Shown here one piece after another: positions 1 through 10,413 of a DNA stretch of 56,515 nt. The translations under genes were made by a program, and so were the position numbers. The stretch covers positions 1-56,515 of the forward strand of contig NZ_PJBZ01000048.1 of assembly GCF_002835995.1 (NCBI RefSeq). The letters run 5' to 3'. This stretch comes from Psychromonas sp. Urea-02u-13. Lineage in GTDB: Bacteria > Pseudomonadota > Gammaproteobacteria > Enterobacterales > Psychromonadaceae. Every line of letters starts with the position of its first letter. The first letter of the stretch is position 1. The notes beneath the pieces are model-generated. The model saw only the letters and a list, made by a program, of their open reading frames with translations. It had not been told where the DNA came from and made no database searches.

Positions 1-52
1 TAATGCCCCTCATTTCTTCTGCGCTACAATAAAACAAAAACTCAAAAAACAG

Positions 53-81
53 ACAAAAAAAATCCTGCAATTTGCAGGATT
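53..81 (-). terminator. Rho-independent terminator of the dcw cluster, after lpxC
   Basis: A perfect 9-bp stem (AATCCTGCA / TGCAGGATT, 3-base loop, 61-81) is followed on the minus strand by an unbroken run of eight T (53-60). It lies 23 bases past the lpxC stop and is the first good terminator seen downstream of mraZ, so it probably ends the whole cluster. Positions 1-52 hold nothing I recognise. Confidence 0.9.
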
Positions 82-103
82 GTTTATTTATTGCTGTAAA
101 AGC

Positions 104-1030
104 TTAAAACGCTAATACAGGCTCAATATATTGTATTGGAGATTCGCTAACTGACTCTTCAAATGTCACCATTTCAAACGCTTCTTGGTCAGCTAATAAT
201 GCACATAAAAGTTTATTATTTAATGAATGACCTGTTTTAAAGGCAGTTAGATGGCCTAAAATAGTGTAACCAGAGAGATAAAGATCACCGATTGCATCTA
301 GTACTTTATGTTTTACAAACTCATCTTCGTAACGTAAACCATCTGGGTTTAAGACACGAAATTCATCTAAGCCGATTGCATTGTCAAGGCTTGCACCTAA
401 TGCTAGGTTGTTTGCTTGAAGTTGCTCAACACCTTTCATGAAACCAAACGTTCTTGCTCGGCTGATCTCTTTTACAAAAAGATCCCCTGAGAACTGCATT
501 TCAATGTGCTGATTTTGTCCTTCAAAAACAGGATGATCAAAGTCAATTTTAAAGTCTAAACTAAAACCTTTATTTGAAGGGCTTAGTTCAGCAAATTTAC
601 CTTCTTTTTCATCTTCAACACGAATCGTCTTTTTCACACGAATAAATTTTTTCGGTGAGTTTAACTCTTCAATGCCAGCAGACTGTAACAAGAAAATAAA
701 TGGACTTGCGCTACCATCCATAATTGGAATCTCAGGTGCATCAACATCGATAATAATATTATCAATGCCAAGACCAGCAAGTGCAGCAGACAAATGTTCT
801 ACTGTTGATATTTTCTGACCGTCATCATTCACTAAACAGGTACAAAGAAGTGTCTCTTGTACTGCTTGTGCGTGTGCCTTGAAAGTCACAACCGGGCTAA
901 GATCAATACGACGATAAACGATACCCGTGTTTGCAGGCGCAGGATGTAACTCAATCGTTACTTTATTTCCTGAATGTAAACCAATACCAGTTGATTTAAC
1001 ACTTTTCTTTAATGTTCTTTGTTTAATCAT
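104..1030 (-). CDS. lpxC: UDP-3-O-acyl-N-acetylglucosamine deacetylase LpxC
   Basis: LpxC is the zinc deacetylase that catalyses the committed step of lipid A synthesis in the cytoplasm, removing acetate from UDP-3-O-acyl-GlcNAc. At 308 residues it matches the usual length of about 305. The zinc ligands of the family are visible as His79 in the STVEHL stretch, His241 and Asp245 in [10 protein letters not shown], and the catalytic His268 in KTGHSLNN. The start has a strong Shine-Dalgarno (AAAGGGGA). As in enteric bacteria it is the last gene of the dcw cluster, but it is separated from ftsZ by 107 bases that carry a promoter of its own, so it can be transcribed independently. Confidence 0.97.
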   Translation of the reverse strand: MIKQRTLKKSVKSTGIGLHSGNKVTIELHPAPANTGIVYRRIDLSPVVTFKAHAQAVQETLLCTCLVNDDGQKISTVEHLSAALAGLGIDNIIIDVDAPEIPIMDGSASPFIFLLQSAGIEELNSPKKFIRVKKTIRVEDEKEGKFAELSPSNKGFSLDFKIDFDHPVFEGQNQHIEMQFSGDLFVKEISRARTFGFMKGVEQLQANNLALGASLDNAIGLDEFRVLNPDGLRYEDEFVKHKVLDAIGDLYLSGYTILGHLTAFKTGHSLNNKLLCALLADQEAFEMVTFEESVSESPIQYIEPVLAF

Positions 1031-1068
1031 CGTATCCCCTTTATTATTTTTATTTTTTAATTCTCAAC

Positions 1069-1097
1069 AGTATATCAGTTTGCGATTTACATCACAA
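1069..1097 (-). promoter_or_regulatory. Sigma-70 type promoter for lpxC
   Basis: Reading the minus strand, a -35 box TTGTGA (1092-1097), a 17-base spacer and a -10 box TATACT (1069-1074) lie 39 bases upstream of the lpxC start codon. Spacing is ideal and the -10 matches consensus at five of six positions. This is inferred from sequence only. Confidence 0.6.
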
Positions 1098-1137
1098 ACA
1101 TGACTATATCTCTGCTGATCAATTTTACAAAATATTA

Positions 1138-2337
1138 CTAATCTGCTTGCTTGCGCAAAAAGGCAGGAATATCTAAATAACTACCTTCTGGTTTTGCAAC
1201 TTCAGGCACTTCTTCAGTAATTACTTTTCCTGCTGCAACTTCTTCTGCAACAACGGCAGTTTCAACAACTTCACTCGCAACGGCAGTTTCAGCTTTAAGA
1301 GTGGGGTTTTTAACCACGGTTAAATCTGATTTACGCTCACCTAAGCCAGTAACAATAACAGTAACATGTAAGTCAGCACTATCAATTGATGGGTCAACAG
1401 TCACACCGATAATGATTTGTGAATCATCAGATGCAAATTCACGTAAAGCATCACCCACTGTCTCGTATTCATCCCAGGCAAAGTCCATACCAGCAACGAT
1501 ATGTACTAATACACCACGCGCATTAGAAAGGTCTACATCTTCAAGTAACGGACATGAGATAGCTTGTTCTACAGCTTCTTCTGCACGCTCTTCACCTGAT
1601 GCAATACCAATACCCATTACCGCTGTTGTACCTGCTTCCGTCATAACAGTACGCACATCAGCGAAATCGATATTAATGGTACTTTCTTCGTTATTAATAA
1701 TGGCAGAAAAACCAGAAACTGCATCATATAAAACGCCATTGGCAGCTTCTAATGCGCCAAGGAAAGTAACACCTTTAGGTAATGACTTTTGTAACTTGTC
1801 ATTCGGTATAATTAACAAAGAATCGATATGCTCAGACAAACGTGAGATACCTTGGTTTGCATAATTAATGCGTTTTTTCCCTTCAAAGAATGAAGGTTTT
1901 GAAACAACACCAATCGTTAATGCACCCAATTCTTTTGCTACTTCAGCTACAACAGGAGAAGCACCAGTACCTGTACCACCGCCCATGCCCGCTGCAATAA
2001 AGACAACATCAGCACCGGTTAACAATTCACGAATTGTTTCTTTGTCTTCTAATGCTGACTTATAACCCACTTCAGGGTTTGCGCCCGCACCAAGACCATT
2101 AGTAATCGTTGATCCTAATTGTAAGCGAACTGTTGCTTTCGATTTTCGTAATGCTTGAGCATCAGTATTCATCACAATAAATTCAGCGCCAGTAAGCCCT
2201 TGGTCGATCATATGGTTAACGGCATTACCGCCACCACCACCAACACCAACAACTTTTATAACGGCTTGCTGTTCATACTCTTCATCAACAATTTCAAACA
2301 TTTGATCTTTTTCCACTTTATTTAAGTCTTCAGACAT
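1138..2337 (-). CDS. ftsZ: Cell division GTPase FtsZ
   Basis: FtsZ is the tubulin homologue that polymerises into the Z ring at midcell and recruits the divisome. The GTP-binding signature GGGTGTG lies at residues 119-125, followed by the usual conserved core. A variable, acidic, valine-rich linker follows from about residue 340. The protein ends in the conserved FtsA/ZipA-binding peptide ([12 protein letters not shown]), identical to the enteric tail. Length 399 is normal (E. coli 383, longer linker here). It is 32 bases downstream of ftsA in the same operon. No terminator follows it before lpxC. Confidence 0.98.
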   Translation of the reverse strand: MSEDLNKVEKDQMFEIVDEEYEQQAVIKVVGVGGGGGNAVNHMIDQGLTGAEFIVMNTDAQALRKSKATVRLQLGSTITNGLGAGANPEVGYKSALEDKETIRELLTGADVVFIAAGMGGGTGTGASPVVAEVAKELGALTIGVVSKPSFFEGKKRINYANQGISRLSEHIDSLLIIPNDKLQKSLPKGVTFLGALEAANGVLYDAVSGFSAIINNEESTINIDFADVRTVMTEAGTTAVMGIGIASGEERAEEAVEQAISCPLLEDVDLSNARGVLVHIVAGMDFAWDEYETVGDALREFASDDSQIIIGVTVDPSIDSADLHVTVIVTGLGERKSDLTVVKNPTLKAETAVASEVVETAVVAEEVAAGKVITEEVPEVAKPEGSYLDIPAFLRKQAD

Positions 2338-2369
2338 AATTCGTCTCCATGGTATTTAAACTATACCCA

Positions 2370-3614
2370 CTAATATTCCTTTTTTACCCAACTTTTTATT
2401 TTATTTAAAAAGAGGCTAAAGCGATTTTCATTCGGCTCTTCCTGGCCTTCGCTAAATTCATCATTTTTGTAGCGTAATAACCCAAGGGCAGTTGAATAGG
2501 CGGGAGATGCAATATCGTCCACTAAGCCTTGCACATTTTCTGGTATGCCAATACGTACTTGCATATTATCAAAAACTTGCTCTGCGACTTCAACCAATCC
2601 CCTAATTTGTGCGCCACCACCTGTTATTACGATACCGGCTGCCAGCTGTTGCTTTAAGCCCTCAGGATCATTTGCAAATCCTAACTTGTAAATTTCTTTT
2701 TTGACTAAACCTAATAATTCACTGTAACGAGGCTCAATCACATCCACTAAAGTATGTCGTTCGAGCGATCGACTAGCACGTCCGCCTACGCTAGGTAGTT
2801 CAATCGTTTCATCAGAGCTAATACCTTCTCTCGACAAACTGCCGTATTTTATTTTCACTTCTTCCGCTGAAGTCGGTGGAGTACTAAATGCGATAGCAAT
2901 ATCATTCGTAACCGAGTTACCAGCGTAATCCAGCACACCACTATGGCGTAGCGCACCCGCAAGGTAAACTGAGATGTCCATGGTGCCACAGCCCATATCA
3001 ACGACACAAACACCTAATTCTTTTTCGTCCTGACTTAATATTGCCGCGCTTGATGCAACACCTGAAAAGGTCAATTGATCAACCTGTAAATCACAACGTT
3101 CAACGGCTTTTTCTAAATTTTTAACTAAATCATTATGACAAGTAATAAGGTGTACATCTGCTTTTAACTTAATGCCCGACAACCCGAGGGGGTTGTTAAT
3201 ACCACTTTGAGAATCAATTGAGTATTCCTGAGGAATAACATGCAATAGACGTTGATCATCACGTAACTTAATAGAACGTGCGTTATGGATAACACTTTCA
3301 ATATCAAAGCCAGTGACTTCATGATCGTCAATAGCCCATGTACCCGATTCATTCAGTGACTCAATATGAGAACCAGAAATCGACAAGCTGACAGAGGAAA
3401 CTTGGCAATTAGCCATCTCTTCTGCACGTTTTAGTGCTTTTTTAATGGCGATAACAACAGAATCTAGATCCGTTACGGCACCTTTATCAACACCTTTAGA
3501 ATATGATTCACCAATACCCACAATGTTAATTTTTTCATTGTCGAGTAACTCTCCGATTAACACGACAATTTTATGGCTACCAATATCTATACCAACGGTG
3601 TAATCACTTTCCAT
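2370..3614 (-). CDS. ftsA: Cell division protein FtsA, actin-like membrane tether of FtsZ
   Basis: FtsA is an actin-fold ATPase that anchors FtsZ filaments to the inner membrane and signals to the septal synthase. The N-terminus shows the phosphate-binding pattern (GIDIGSHKI, residues 9-17). A second phosphate motif (VVDMGCGTMDISVY) lies near residue 205, and the adenosine motif is the ITGGGAQIRG stretch. The last 15 residues (FLNKIKSWVKKEY) form the expected amphipathic membrane-targeting helix. Length 414 fits the family (about 420). It lies 20 bases after ftsQ and 32 before ftsZ. Confidence 0.97.
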   Translation of the reverse strand: MESDYTVGIDIGSHKIVVLIGELLDNEKINIVGIGESYSKGVDKGAVTDLDSVVIAIKKALKRAEEMANCQVSSVSLSISGSHIESLNESGTWAIDDHEVTGFDIESVIHNARSIKLRDDQRLLHVIPQEYSIDSQSGINNPLGLSGIKLKADVHLITCHNDLVKNLEKAVERCDLQVDQLTFSGVASSAAILSQDEKELGVCVVDMGCGTMDISVYLAGALRHSGVLDYAGNSVTNDIAIAFSTPPTSAEEVKIKYGSLSREGISSDETIELPSVGGRASRSLERHTLVDVIEPRYSELLGLVKKEIYKLGFANDPEGLKQQLAAGIVITGGGAQIRGLVEVAEQVFDNMQVRIGIPENVQGLVDDIASPAYSTALGLLRYKNDEFSEGQEEPNENRFSLFLNKIKSWVKKEY

Positions 3615-3633
3615 ATTCTCGTTATACCTTAAA

Positions 3634-4380
3634 TCATTTAATTAGCGAAAGTTCGTTTTTCCAACCTATCGCAAAGCCTGTATCATATCGTAAATCAATA
3701 TAATCTATCTTATTAACATTATATTTTTTATCTATTAAGGGGTAAACAGTTAAGAATCGTTGAATTCTATCTAATTTCTGCTCTTTTCCTAGACGTAATA
3801 TAATACCATTTTTTAATGTTAGTGATGTTGCTTGCCGTTGATCATTACTTAATGCAGCAATAACAAAATCATTCACCTTTAATAACTGATGCAGTTTGAT
3901 ATAGGTGTTTAACACCTCTCCAGCCAGTTCGTTATTACCGTATAATGCGACATATTTCTGCACAGTGCTATCAGGTGGTGCATCAACGATTTCACCAAAA
4001 CGATTTAACAATGCAATATCATTCCACGTAGCCACAATTGACTGCTCAACGACGTGTATTTTTAATGTTTCAGGCCAACGTTTTCGAATAGAAACGGAGT
4101 AAACCCAAGGCATCGCTTCTAATTCTTTCTGTATTTGTGCAATTTCAACCGTAAAAAAGTTAAGTCGGCCTTCTTGTTGAATCAATACTTCACGTACTTT
4201 ATCGAAAGTAATATGAGTATCATCACCGGTTAAAACCAATGCACTGAGTGGCACCGATTTTTCATCTGTTATCCACTCTTTTAAGCTGAAAAAACTCAAC
4301 TGTAACAGGTAAAGTAATGCGACAAAGAAGAAGATACTTATCCACTTTGTAAAGCTTACCTGTTTTAGTTTTAGCCACAT
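3634..4380 (-). CDS. ftsQ: Cell division protein FtsQ
   Basis: FtsQ is a bitopic divisome protein that links early division proteins to FtsB/FtsL and the septal synthase. A short cytoplasmic N-terminus precedes one transmembrane helix at about residues 13-31. A periplasmic POTRA domain follows (about 40-115, including the WVYSVSIRKRWPETLKI stretch typical of FtsQ/DivIB), and then the beta domain. Length 248 is close to the usual 270. It sits 10 bases downstream of ddlB in the operon order ddlB-ftsQ-ftsA-ftsZ. Confidence 0.95.
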   Translation of the reverse strand: MWLKLKQVSFTKWISIFFFVALLYLLQLSFFSLKEWITDEKSVPLSALVLTGDDTHITFDKVREVLIQQEGRLNFFTVEIAQIQKELEAMPWVYSVSIRKRWPETLKIHVVEQSIVATWNDIALLNRFGEIVDAPPDSTVQKYVALYGNNELAGEVLNTYIKLHQLLKVNDFVIAALSNDQRQATSLTLKNGIILRLGKEQKLDRIQRFLTVYPLIDKKYNVNKIDYIDLRYDTGFAIGWKNELSLIK

Positions 4381-4390
4381 AATATCTTAC

Positions 4391-5311
4391 TTATACTGTC
4401 TGTTTGAGAATTTCTTCGACGAGTTGCTCAAAACTATAACCTGCTTGTTTAGCCGCTTTAGGCACTAAACTCGTTGGGGTCATCCCCGGCACCGTATTGA
4501 CTTCGAGCAAATTCCATTTCCCCTGCTCATCAAGCATAAAATCAACACGTCCCCAACCAGTACAACCGATAGCATTAAATGCGTCAGAGGCAATCTGGTT
4601 GAGTTCTGCTAACTTTTCTTCATCTAGTCCGCAGGGGCAAAAATACTGTGTTTCTGTTGATTGATATTTAGCTTGGTAATCGTAAAATTCATTTTCTGTG
4701 TGCATGCGAATAGCAGGTAACACTTTACCATTAAGCATAGAAACGGTGAATTCTTGTCCGGTTATCCAAGACTCTAATAAGACTGTATTATCAAACTTAA
4801 ACGCATCATCTAATGCAGTGATTAATTGCTCGGCACTGCTTACCTTTGCCATGCCAATACTAGAGCCTTCATTGACTGGTTTTACCATTACCGTACCCGA
4901 TAAGCGACCTAGTATATCCGCGCATTGGGATGGATCAAAGCTTTCCTTGAGAATAACTTGATAATTCGCAGTAGGTAGCTGATAACTTTGCCAAATTTGC
5001 TTAGTTTTTGATTTATCCATGGCAATAGCGGAGCTTAAAACATCACATCCCGTGAAAGGGATACCCAGTGTGGTTAAAAAACCTTGGATTACGCCATCTT
5101 CGCCACCACGCCCATGCAATGCAATGAACGCACGGTCAAATCCTTGTTTCTTTAATAAGCTAATATCATCGATTTTAGGATCAACGGCAATAGCGTTAAT
5201 ACCTTGATCAACTAAGGCTTTTAATATTGCGTTTCCCGACGCTAAAGAAACTTCACGTTCAGCACTGAAACCACCCAATAAAACCGCTACTTTACCAAAA
5301 TCTACCGTCAT
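4391..5311 (-). CDS. ddlB: D-alanine-D-alanine ligase DdlB
   Basis: An ATP-grasp ligase that joins two D-alanines to supply the dipeptide for MurF. Visible family signatures are the N-terminal GGFSAEREVSLASG, the HGRGGEDG loop near residue 65, and the metal/ATP site region with LLEVNTVPGMT near residue 268. Length 306 equals E. coli DdlB. The start codon shares one base with the murC stop, indicating translational coupling. It is placed as in other gammaproteobacteria between murC and ftsQ. Confidence 0.97.
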   Translation of the reverse strand: MTVDFGKVAVLLGGFSAEREVSLASGNAILKALVDQGINAIAVDPKIDDISLLKKQGFDRAFIALHGRGGEDGVIQGFLTTLGIPFTGCDVLSSAIAMDKSKTKQIWQSYQLPTANYQVILKESFDPSQCADILGRLSGTVMVKPVNEGSSIGMAKVSSAEQLITALDDAFKFDNTVLLESWITGQEFTVSMLNGKVLPAIRMHTENEFYDYQAKYQSTETQYFCPCGLDEEKLAELNQIASDAFNAIGCTGWGRVDFMLDEQGKWNLLEVNTVPGMTPTSLVPKAAKQAGYSFEQLVEEILKQTV

Positions 5312-6771
5312 TATTTTTCGCCTACTTGTTTCATTTTTTCAATGTCTAATTTTAGATCCGCTAATATTTTCACTACCGCGCCGATATTACCTGCGCCCTG
5401 TGTTAATACGATATCGCCTTCACCAATAACTTGTGCAAGCATTGCCGGTAATGCTTCAGGGGAAGCCACAAAAATAGGTTCTTTACCGCTATGTTGACGA
5501 ATCGTACGACATAAAGAACGACTATCAGCACCAGCAATAGGGGCTTCGCCGGCGGCATAAACATCTAATAATAATAATTGATCAACTTGCCCTAATACAT
5601 GTGCAAAATCATCATAAAGATCACGTGTGCGACTATAACGATGTGGTTGATAAGCCATCACTAAGCGTTTTTCTGGCCAACCTTCACGCACAGCATTAAT
5701 AGTTGCTTGCACTTCTGTTGGGTGATGACCGTAATCATCAACTAACATTGCACTACCATTACCTGTTTCAAATTCACCGTATTGCTCAAAACGACGGCCA
5801 ATGCCTTCAAACTCGCCTAACGCTTTAATAATGGCATCATCATTAATTTCATCTTCCATTGCCACCGCAATAGCAGCAGCTGCATTTAAAGCGTTATGTT
5901 TACCGGGAAGGTTAAGCTCTATTTTCATGTCGTCTTTATTAACACGATGTATAATAAACTCACTACGATTAGTAATTTGCTTAAATTCAGAGATGCGTAC
6001 GTCAGCTTGCTCATGAAATCCATAAGTGACACATTGGCGTGCAAATTGAGGAATTAATTCTTCAATGACTTCATCATCTAAACATACAACGGCAGTACCG
6101 TAAAAAGGTAAGTTTTGAATAAACTTAACAAAAGTCGCCTTCAATACATCGAAGCTACCTTGATAAGTATCCATATGGTCAGCTTCAATATTAGTGACTA
6201 CAGAAACCATTGGTTGAAGATGTAAAAATGACGCATCACTTTCATCGGCTTCTGCGATTAAATAGCGACTTTGCCCTAATTTTGCATTAGTGCCTGCACT
6301 GTTGAGTAGACCCCCAATAACAAACGTTGGATCTAAACCGGCTTCACCGTAGATACTCGCAATCAAGCTTGTGGTCGTTGTTTTACCGTGTGTACCAGCA
6401 ACGGCAACACCGTGACGGTAACGCATTAATTCGGCTAACATTTCAGCACGGCGTACCACGGGAATGCGCGCTTGCTCTGCCGCTAATAACTCTGGATTTT
6501 CAGGATTGATTGCCGTTGATACAACCACCACTGAAGCGCCATAAATGTTTTCTTGTTGATGACCAATATGAATTTCAGCACCCAGCGCACGTAAACGTGT
6601 TACCACAGGGTTTTCTGCAATATCAGACCCGGTAATTTTATAACCTTCAAAAGCAAGGACTTCAGCAATGCCCCCCATACCAGCACCACCAATACCCACA
6701 AAGTGGATCTGTTTTACACGGCGCATTTCAGGAATCATGGTACGTATTTGTGCAAGTTTAATTTTTTTCAT
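5311..6771 (-). CDS. murC: UDP-N-acetylmuramate-L-alanine ligase MurC
   Basis: This ligase adds the first amino acid, L-alanine, to UDP-MurNAc in the cytoplasm. The N-terminal UDP-binding Rossmann motif ([14 protein letters not shown]) begins near residue 23. The ATP P-loop GTHGKTTTT is at 126-134, and the central-domain metal region (EADESDASF) follows at about 173. Length 486 matches the family (491 in E. coli). It is 20 bases from murG and overlaps ddlB by one base. Confidence 0.97.
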   Translation of the reverse strand: MKKIKLAQIRTMIPEMRRVKQIHFVGIGGAGMGGIAEVLAFEGYKITGSDIAENPVVTRLRALGAEIHIGHQQENIYGASVVVVSTAINPENPELLAAEQARIPVVRRAEMLAELMRYRHGVAVAGTHGKTTTTSLIASIYGEAGLDPTFVIGGLLNSAGTNAKLGQSRYLIAEADESDASFLHLQPMVSVVTNIEADHMDTYQGSFDVLKATFVKFIQNLPFYGTAVVCLDDEVIEELIPQFARQCVTYGFHEQADVRISEFKQITNRSEFIIHRVNKDDMKIELNLPGKHNALNAAAAIAVAMEDEINDDAIIKALGEFEGIGRRFEQYGEFETGNGSAMLVDDYGHHPTEVQATINAVREGWPEKRLVMAYQPHRYSRTRDLYDDFAHVLGQVDQLLLLDVYAAGEAPIAGADSRSLCRTIRQHSGKEPIFVASPEALPAMLAQVIGEGDIVLTQGAGNIGAVVKILADLKLDIEKMKQVGEK

Positions 6772-6791
6772 AATGAGTTAATACTTTTATG

Positions 6792-7865
6792 TTATGGGTT
6801 AACGATTTGTTCACAGATAGCTGCAACACGCTCGGTGGCATCAACAATGGCCGTTTGTTTACTCTTTGTCGACATATCGATCAGCAAGTGTCTATTTTGG
6901 CTGAATGATTGCAAATAATCACTTAATATTTTTGCATTTAATTGTTTTTGAGGTATCAATATCGCAGCCTCTTTATTGACTAAATCCTGTGCATTTTTAG
7001 TTTGATGATCATCTACTGCGTGAGGCAAGGGAATAAAAATAGCCGGTAATCCAACCACTGCAATTTCTGATACTGTTAATGCGCCAGCACGGCAAATAAC
7101 AATATCTGCCCAGGCATAGCTTTTATCCATATCAGTAATAAATTCTTGTACATCAGCGTCTAATGATTTCGCTTGATATGCCTCTTTAACCTGCTGAAAA
7201 TGTCCTTTACCGGTTTGATGTATTACCGCTAACGCATTCTCTGGAAATTGTGCCAGTACATCAGGTAATAAGTCATTTAATACTTTGGCGCCTAAACTGC
7301 CACCCACCACTAATACTTTAAGTGCAGCATCGGGTGCTGAGATGACTTTTTCTGGTAATTCGATAACACTTTCACGTACCGGATTACCCACTAAAATAGC
7401 TTTCTCATCTGTAAACGCGCCAGAAAAGCCCATTAATACTTGTTTAGCAACTTTGGCTAAAATACGGTTAGTCAACCCCGCGGCTGCATTTTGCTCATGT
7501 AAAATAACCGGAATACCGAGAGACCAAGCAGCAATACCACCCGGGCCACTCGCAAAGCCACCCATGCCAAGCACTAAATCAACGTTTCTTTTTTTCAATA
7601 CTATACGTGCTTGCAATATTGATTTGATAATACGCAGTGGCGCCATTAATAAACGTTTAAGACCGTTACCGCGCACTCCCGCTATATCAATGAAATCAAT
7701 TTCATAGCCATACTTTGGGACTAAATCAGCTTCCATACGATCTGCAGTGCCTAACCAACTAACATGCCAATGTTGTTTTTTTAATTTATCAGCGACTGCA
7801 AGCCCAGGAAATACATGACCGCCTGTACCACCCGCCATCACTAATAATGTTTTTTTATTGTTCAT
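6792..7865 (-). CDS. murG: Lipid II synthase glycosyltransferase MurG
   Basis: A peripheral inner-membrane GT28 enzyme that transfers GlcNAc from UDP-GlcNAc to lipid I, forming lipid II. The signature GGTGGHVFPG is at residues 12-21, GMGGFASGPGG is near 104, and the C-terminal nucleotide-sugar site (ICRAGALTVSE) is near 260. Length 357 is typical. Its start lies 11 bases inside the end of ftsW, so the flippase/polymerase and transferase genes are translationally coupled. Confidence 0.97.
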   Translation of the reverse strand: MNNKKTLLVMAGGTGGHVFPGLAVADKLKKQHWHVSWLGTADRMEADLVPKYGYEIDFIDIAGVRGNGLKRLLMAPLRIIKSILQARIVLKKRNVDLVLGMGGFASGPGGIAAWSLGIPVILHEQNAAAGLTNRILAKVAKQVLMGFSGAFTDEKAILVGNPVRESVIELPEKVISAPDAALKVLVVGGSLGAKVLNDLLPDVLAQFPENALAVIHQTGKGHFQQVKEAYQAKSLDADVQEFITDMDKSYAWADIVICRAGALTVSEIAVVGLPAIFIPLPHAVDDHQTKNAQDLVNKEAAILIPQKQLNAKILSDYLQSFSQNRHLLIDMSTKSKQTAIVDATERVAAICEQIVNP

Positions 7866-9063
7866 CTGTTTTACTCTCTAGCGCTTTCTTTTTTGAGTCA
7901 CTTTTCTTTAAACGTAACGGAGAAGCCGCAATGCGCGTTTCAAAATCGATACGAAGTAGCAAGGCAACCGCTATCGCAATTGAAATAAGGCTTGAGCCTC
8001 CATAACTAACAAGAGGCAGTGTTAACCCTTTGGTTGGTGCAATACCGGAAGCTGCACCAATGTTTACCGCCGTTTGGAAAAAGAACCAGATAGCGATACC
8101 AATGGCAACATACCCAGCAAACACTAAGGGTGTTTTTAATGCCAAAGCGCGTTTACCAATCGAGAAGGCTCTATAAACCAGCGCAAACTCTAAAATGATC
8201 ACAATGCTTACGCCAATAAAACCTAACTCTTCTGCTAATATCGCCATGATAAAATCGGTGTGTGCTTCAGGCAGGTATTCTAATTTTTGTACTGAGTTTC
8301 CTAAACCTTGTCCAAACCAACCACCTCGACCAAAAGCCATCAAAGATTGTGTTAACTGATAACTGCGCCCGAATGGATCAGACCAAGGATCTAAAAATCC
8401 GACTACACGCGCCATACGATACGGAGACATCACCACTAACGCGACGATCACCGCCAGTAGAGAAACAATAATGGCAATAAAATTAACTAACTTTGCGTCG
8501 GCAATAAACAACATGCCCATCATCACAACCACAATTACAACCGTTGATCCTAAATCAGGCTGTAATAACAACATGATTGAAAATAGCGACAATACAACGA
8601 GCGGTTTAATAAACCCTTTGATCGTGTCTACCACTTCTTCCTGTCGACGCACTAAATAACTGGCGAGAAAAATGACAATGGCTAATTTAGCAAACTCAGA
8701 GGGTTGAACATTAACCGGACCAAGGCGTAACCAGCGTATAGAGCCATTAACTTCTGTGCCAATTACTAACACCGCTAATAATGCCGTTAAAGACAGGATT
8801 AATATAAGCATTTGACGCTTATACCAAAAAGAGAAAGGCACATTAACAATACCCGCAATTAAGGTTAAGCAGATAAAAACATACAAGGCTTGGCGTTTTA
8901 AAAAACGAAAGGGATCATTTGATAACGCAATACCTTCAGGGATAGAAGCAGAGGCCACAATCACCATGCCAATACACATCAATAACAACACAATCACCAA
9001 TAACGGTTTATCATAAGGCTGATTGCTATCATCAAAAGTAAACAGAGCGCGTAATTTTTGCAT
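7855..9063 (-). CDS. ftsW: Septal SEDS peptidoglycan polymerase FtsW
   Basis: FtsW is the multi-pass SEDS glycosyltransferase that polymerises lipid II at the septum with FtsI. About ten hydrophobic helices are visible. So are the conserved extracellular-loop features of the family: the RWLRLGPVNVQPSEFAKLA stretch, LLQPDLGS, LPEAHTDFI and the terminal LISYGGSSL-type motif. Length 402 is normal. It overlaps murG by 11 bases and shares its boundary base with murD. The paralogue RodA is encoded at 20987-22087. Confidence 0.96.
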   Translation of the reverse strand: MQKLRALFTFDDSNQPYDKPLLVIVLLLMCIGMVIVASASIPEGIALSNDPFRFLKRQALYVFICLTLIAGIVNVPFSFWYKRQMLILILSLTALLAVLVIGTEVNGSIRWLRLGPVNVQPSEFAKLAIVIFLASYLVRRQEEVVDTIKGFIKPLVVLSLFSIMLLLQPDLGSTVVIVVVMMGMLFIADAKLVNFIAIIVSLLAVIVALVVMSPYRMARVVGFLDPWSDPFGRSYQLTQSLMAFGRGGWFGQGLGNSVQKLEYLPEAHTDFIMAILAEELGFIGVSIVIILEFALVYRAFSIGKRALALKTPLVFAGYVAIGIAIWFFFQTAVNIGAASGIAPTKGLTLPLVSYGGSSLISIAIAVALLLRIDFETRIAASPLRLKKSDSKKKALESKTDEQ

Positions 9064-10412
9064 TATTTTTCACCCAGAATAAGGTGATTCACTAATGTTT
9101 TAAAATGTTCGCCACGTGCCATAAAATTGGGGTACATATCAAGGCTTGCACAGGCCGGGCTTAAGATAACTAAATCCCCCGCGTTTACTGTGGATGCTAT
9201 TTCAATAATGGCAGCACTAAGATCAGCGACAATAATAGATTGTGGATTGGCAGCATTAATCTTGATGGCATCAGCGCCAAAACAGCAAATAGTGCCTTTT
9301 ACTTGTGTTAAGAAAGGGCTTAAATCCGTAAAATCAGCGCCCTTACCTTCACCACCTAAAATAAGGTGTACCTCGCCAGAAATAGTCTCAGACAACCCTT
9401 GTAAGGCAGCCTGAGTGGCGCCGATATTAGTGGCTTTAGAATCATTAATCCAACGTACGCCTAAGTGCTGCGCAACAAATTCACAACGATGTTCTAGCCC
9501 AGTGTAAGTTGTCAGAGTCGTTAGCATTGCCTGCAACTTTAAATCAACAGCATCACCGAGTGCGATGGCTGCCAGTGCATTTAACCAGTTATGCTTTCCA
9601 CTGAGTTTTAATTGCGTTACCGCTAATAGTTTTTGCTCGCCTTTCGTTAAATAATGGCTGTTATTCGTGTCACTAATAATATGATAATCAGCATCGTGAA
9701 AAGCAAAGCTTTTGGCCATTTTCATTTCATCGCGGACAAACGTAAGTGAATCTTCACTATTAAAGAGTACGATTTTGGCCTGTTCATAAATACGATGTTT
9801 TGTATCGATATAATGCTGATAAGAGTCATAGCGGTCTAAATGATCTTCACTAAGATTAAGAATGGTCGCGATATCAGCATTTAAGGAATAAGTTGTTTCA
9901 AGTTGGAAACTAGAAAGCTCTAAGATATACAAGTCAATGTCTGGGGACAGTAAATCTAATGCAGGAATACCAATATTGCCACCAACAGCGACTTTTACAC
10001 CGCTATTGATCGCCATTTCACCTAATAAACTGGTGACGGTACTTTTTCCGTTTGAGCCTGTGATCGTGACACATTTGGCATGCTGGTATGCTTTTGTTTT
10101 TAACATACGTGCAAACAGCTCAATATCTCCAATAACTTCACAGCCAAACTGAATAGCAAACTGTAATGCGGGTGTCGCGAGTGCAATGCCAGGGCTTGAA
10201 ACAATCAACGTAAAAGCACTAAGAGACTCACCACAAAGTGGTCCTTTGATTAACTCAACGTCAGGTGCTAATTTATCTTCACCAGGTGGCGCCTGGCGAG
10301 TATCAAAGACACTCACGGCATAACCCTGCGCGAGCAAAAAGTTAACACTTGCCAACCCGGTAATGCCGAGGCCTAAAACAGCGACCTTTTTTTGTAAATG
10401 TAGTTGTGCCAT
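9063..10412 (-). CDS. murD: UDP-N-acetylmuramoyl-L-alanine-D-glutamate ligase MurD
   Basis: Adds D-glutamate to UDP-MurNAc-L-Ala. A Rossmann-like start (VAVLGLGITGLA) is followed by the ATP P-loop GSNGKSTVTSL at about residues 119-129. The conserved LNLSEDHLDRY region is near 185 and the NDSKATN motif near 318. Length 449 is close to E. coli (438). It starts one base after mraY ends and runs directly into ftsW. Confidence 0.96.
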   Translation of the reverse strand: MAQLHLQKKVAVLGLGITGLASVNFLLAQGYAVSVFDTRQAPPGEDKLAPDVELIKGPLCGESLSAFTLIVSSPGIALATPALQFAIQFGCEVIGDIELFARMLKTKAYQHAKCVTITGSNGKSTVTSLLGEMAINSGVKVAVGGNIGIPALDLLSPDIDLYILELSSFQLETTYSLNADIATILNLSEDHLDRYDSYQHYIDTKHRIYEQAKIVLFNSEDSLTFVRDEMKMAKSFAFHDADYHIISDTNNSHYLTKGEQKLLAVTQLKLSGKHNWLNALAAIALGDAVDLKLQAMLTTLTTYTGLEHRCEFVAQHLGVRWINDSKATNIGATQAALQGLSETISGEVHLILGGEGKGADFTDLSPFLTQVKGTICCFGADAIKINAANPQSIIVADLSAAIIEIASTVNAGDLVILSPACASLDMYPNFMARGEHFKTLVNHLILGEK

Positions 10413-10413
10413 T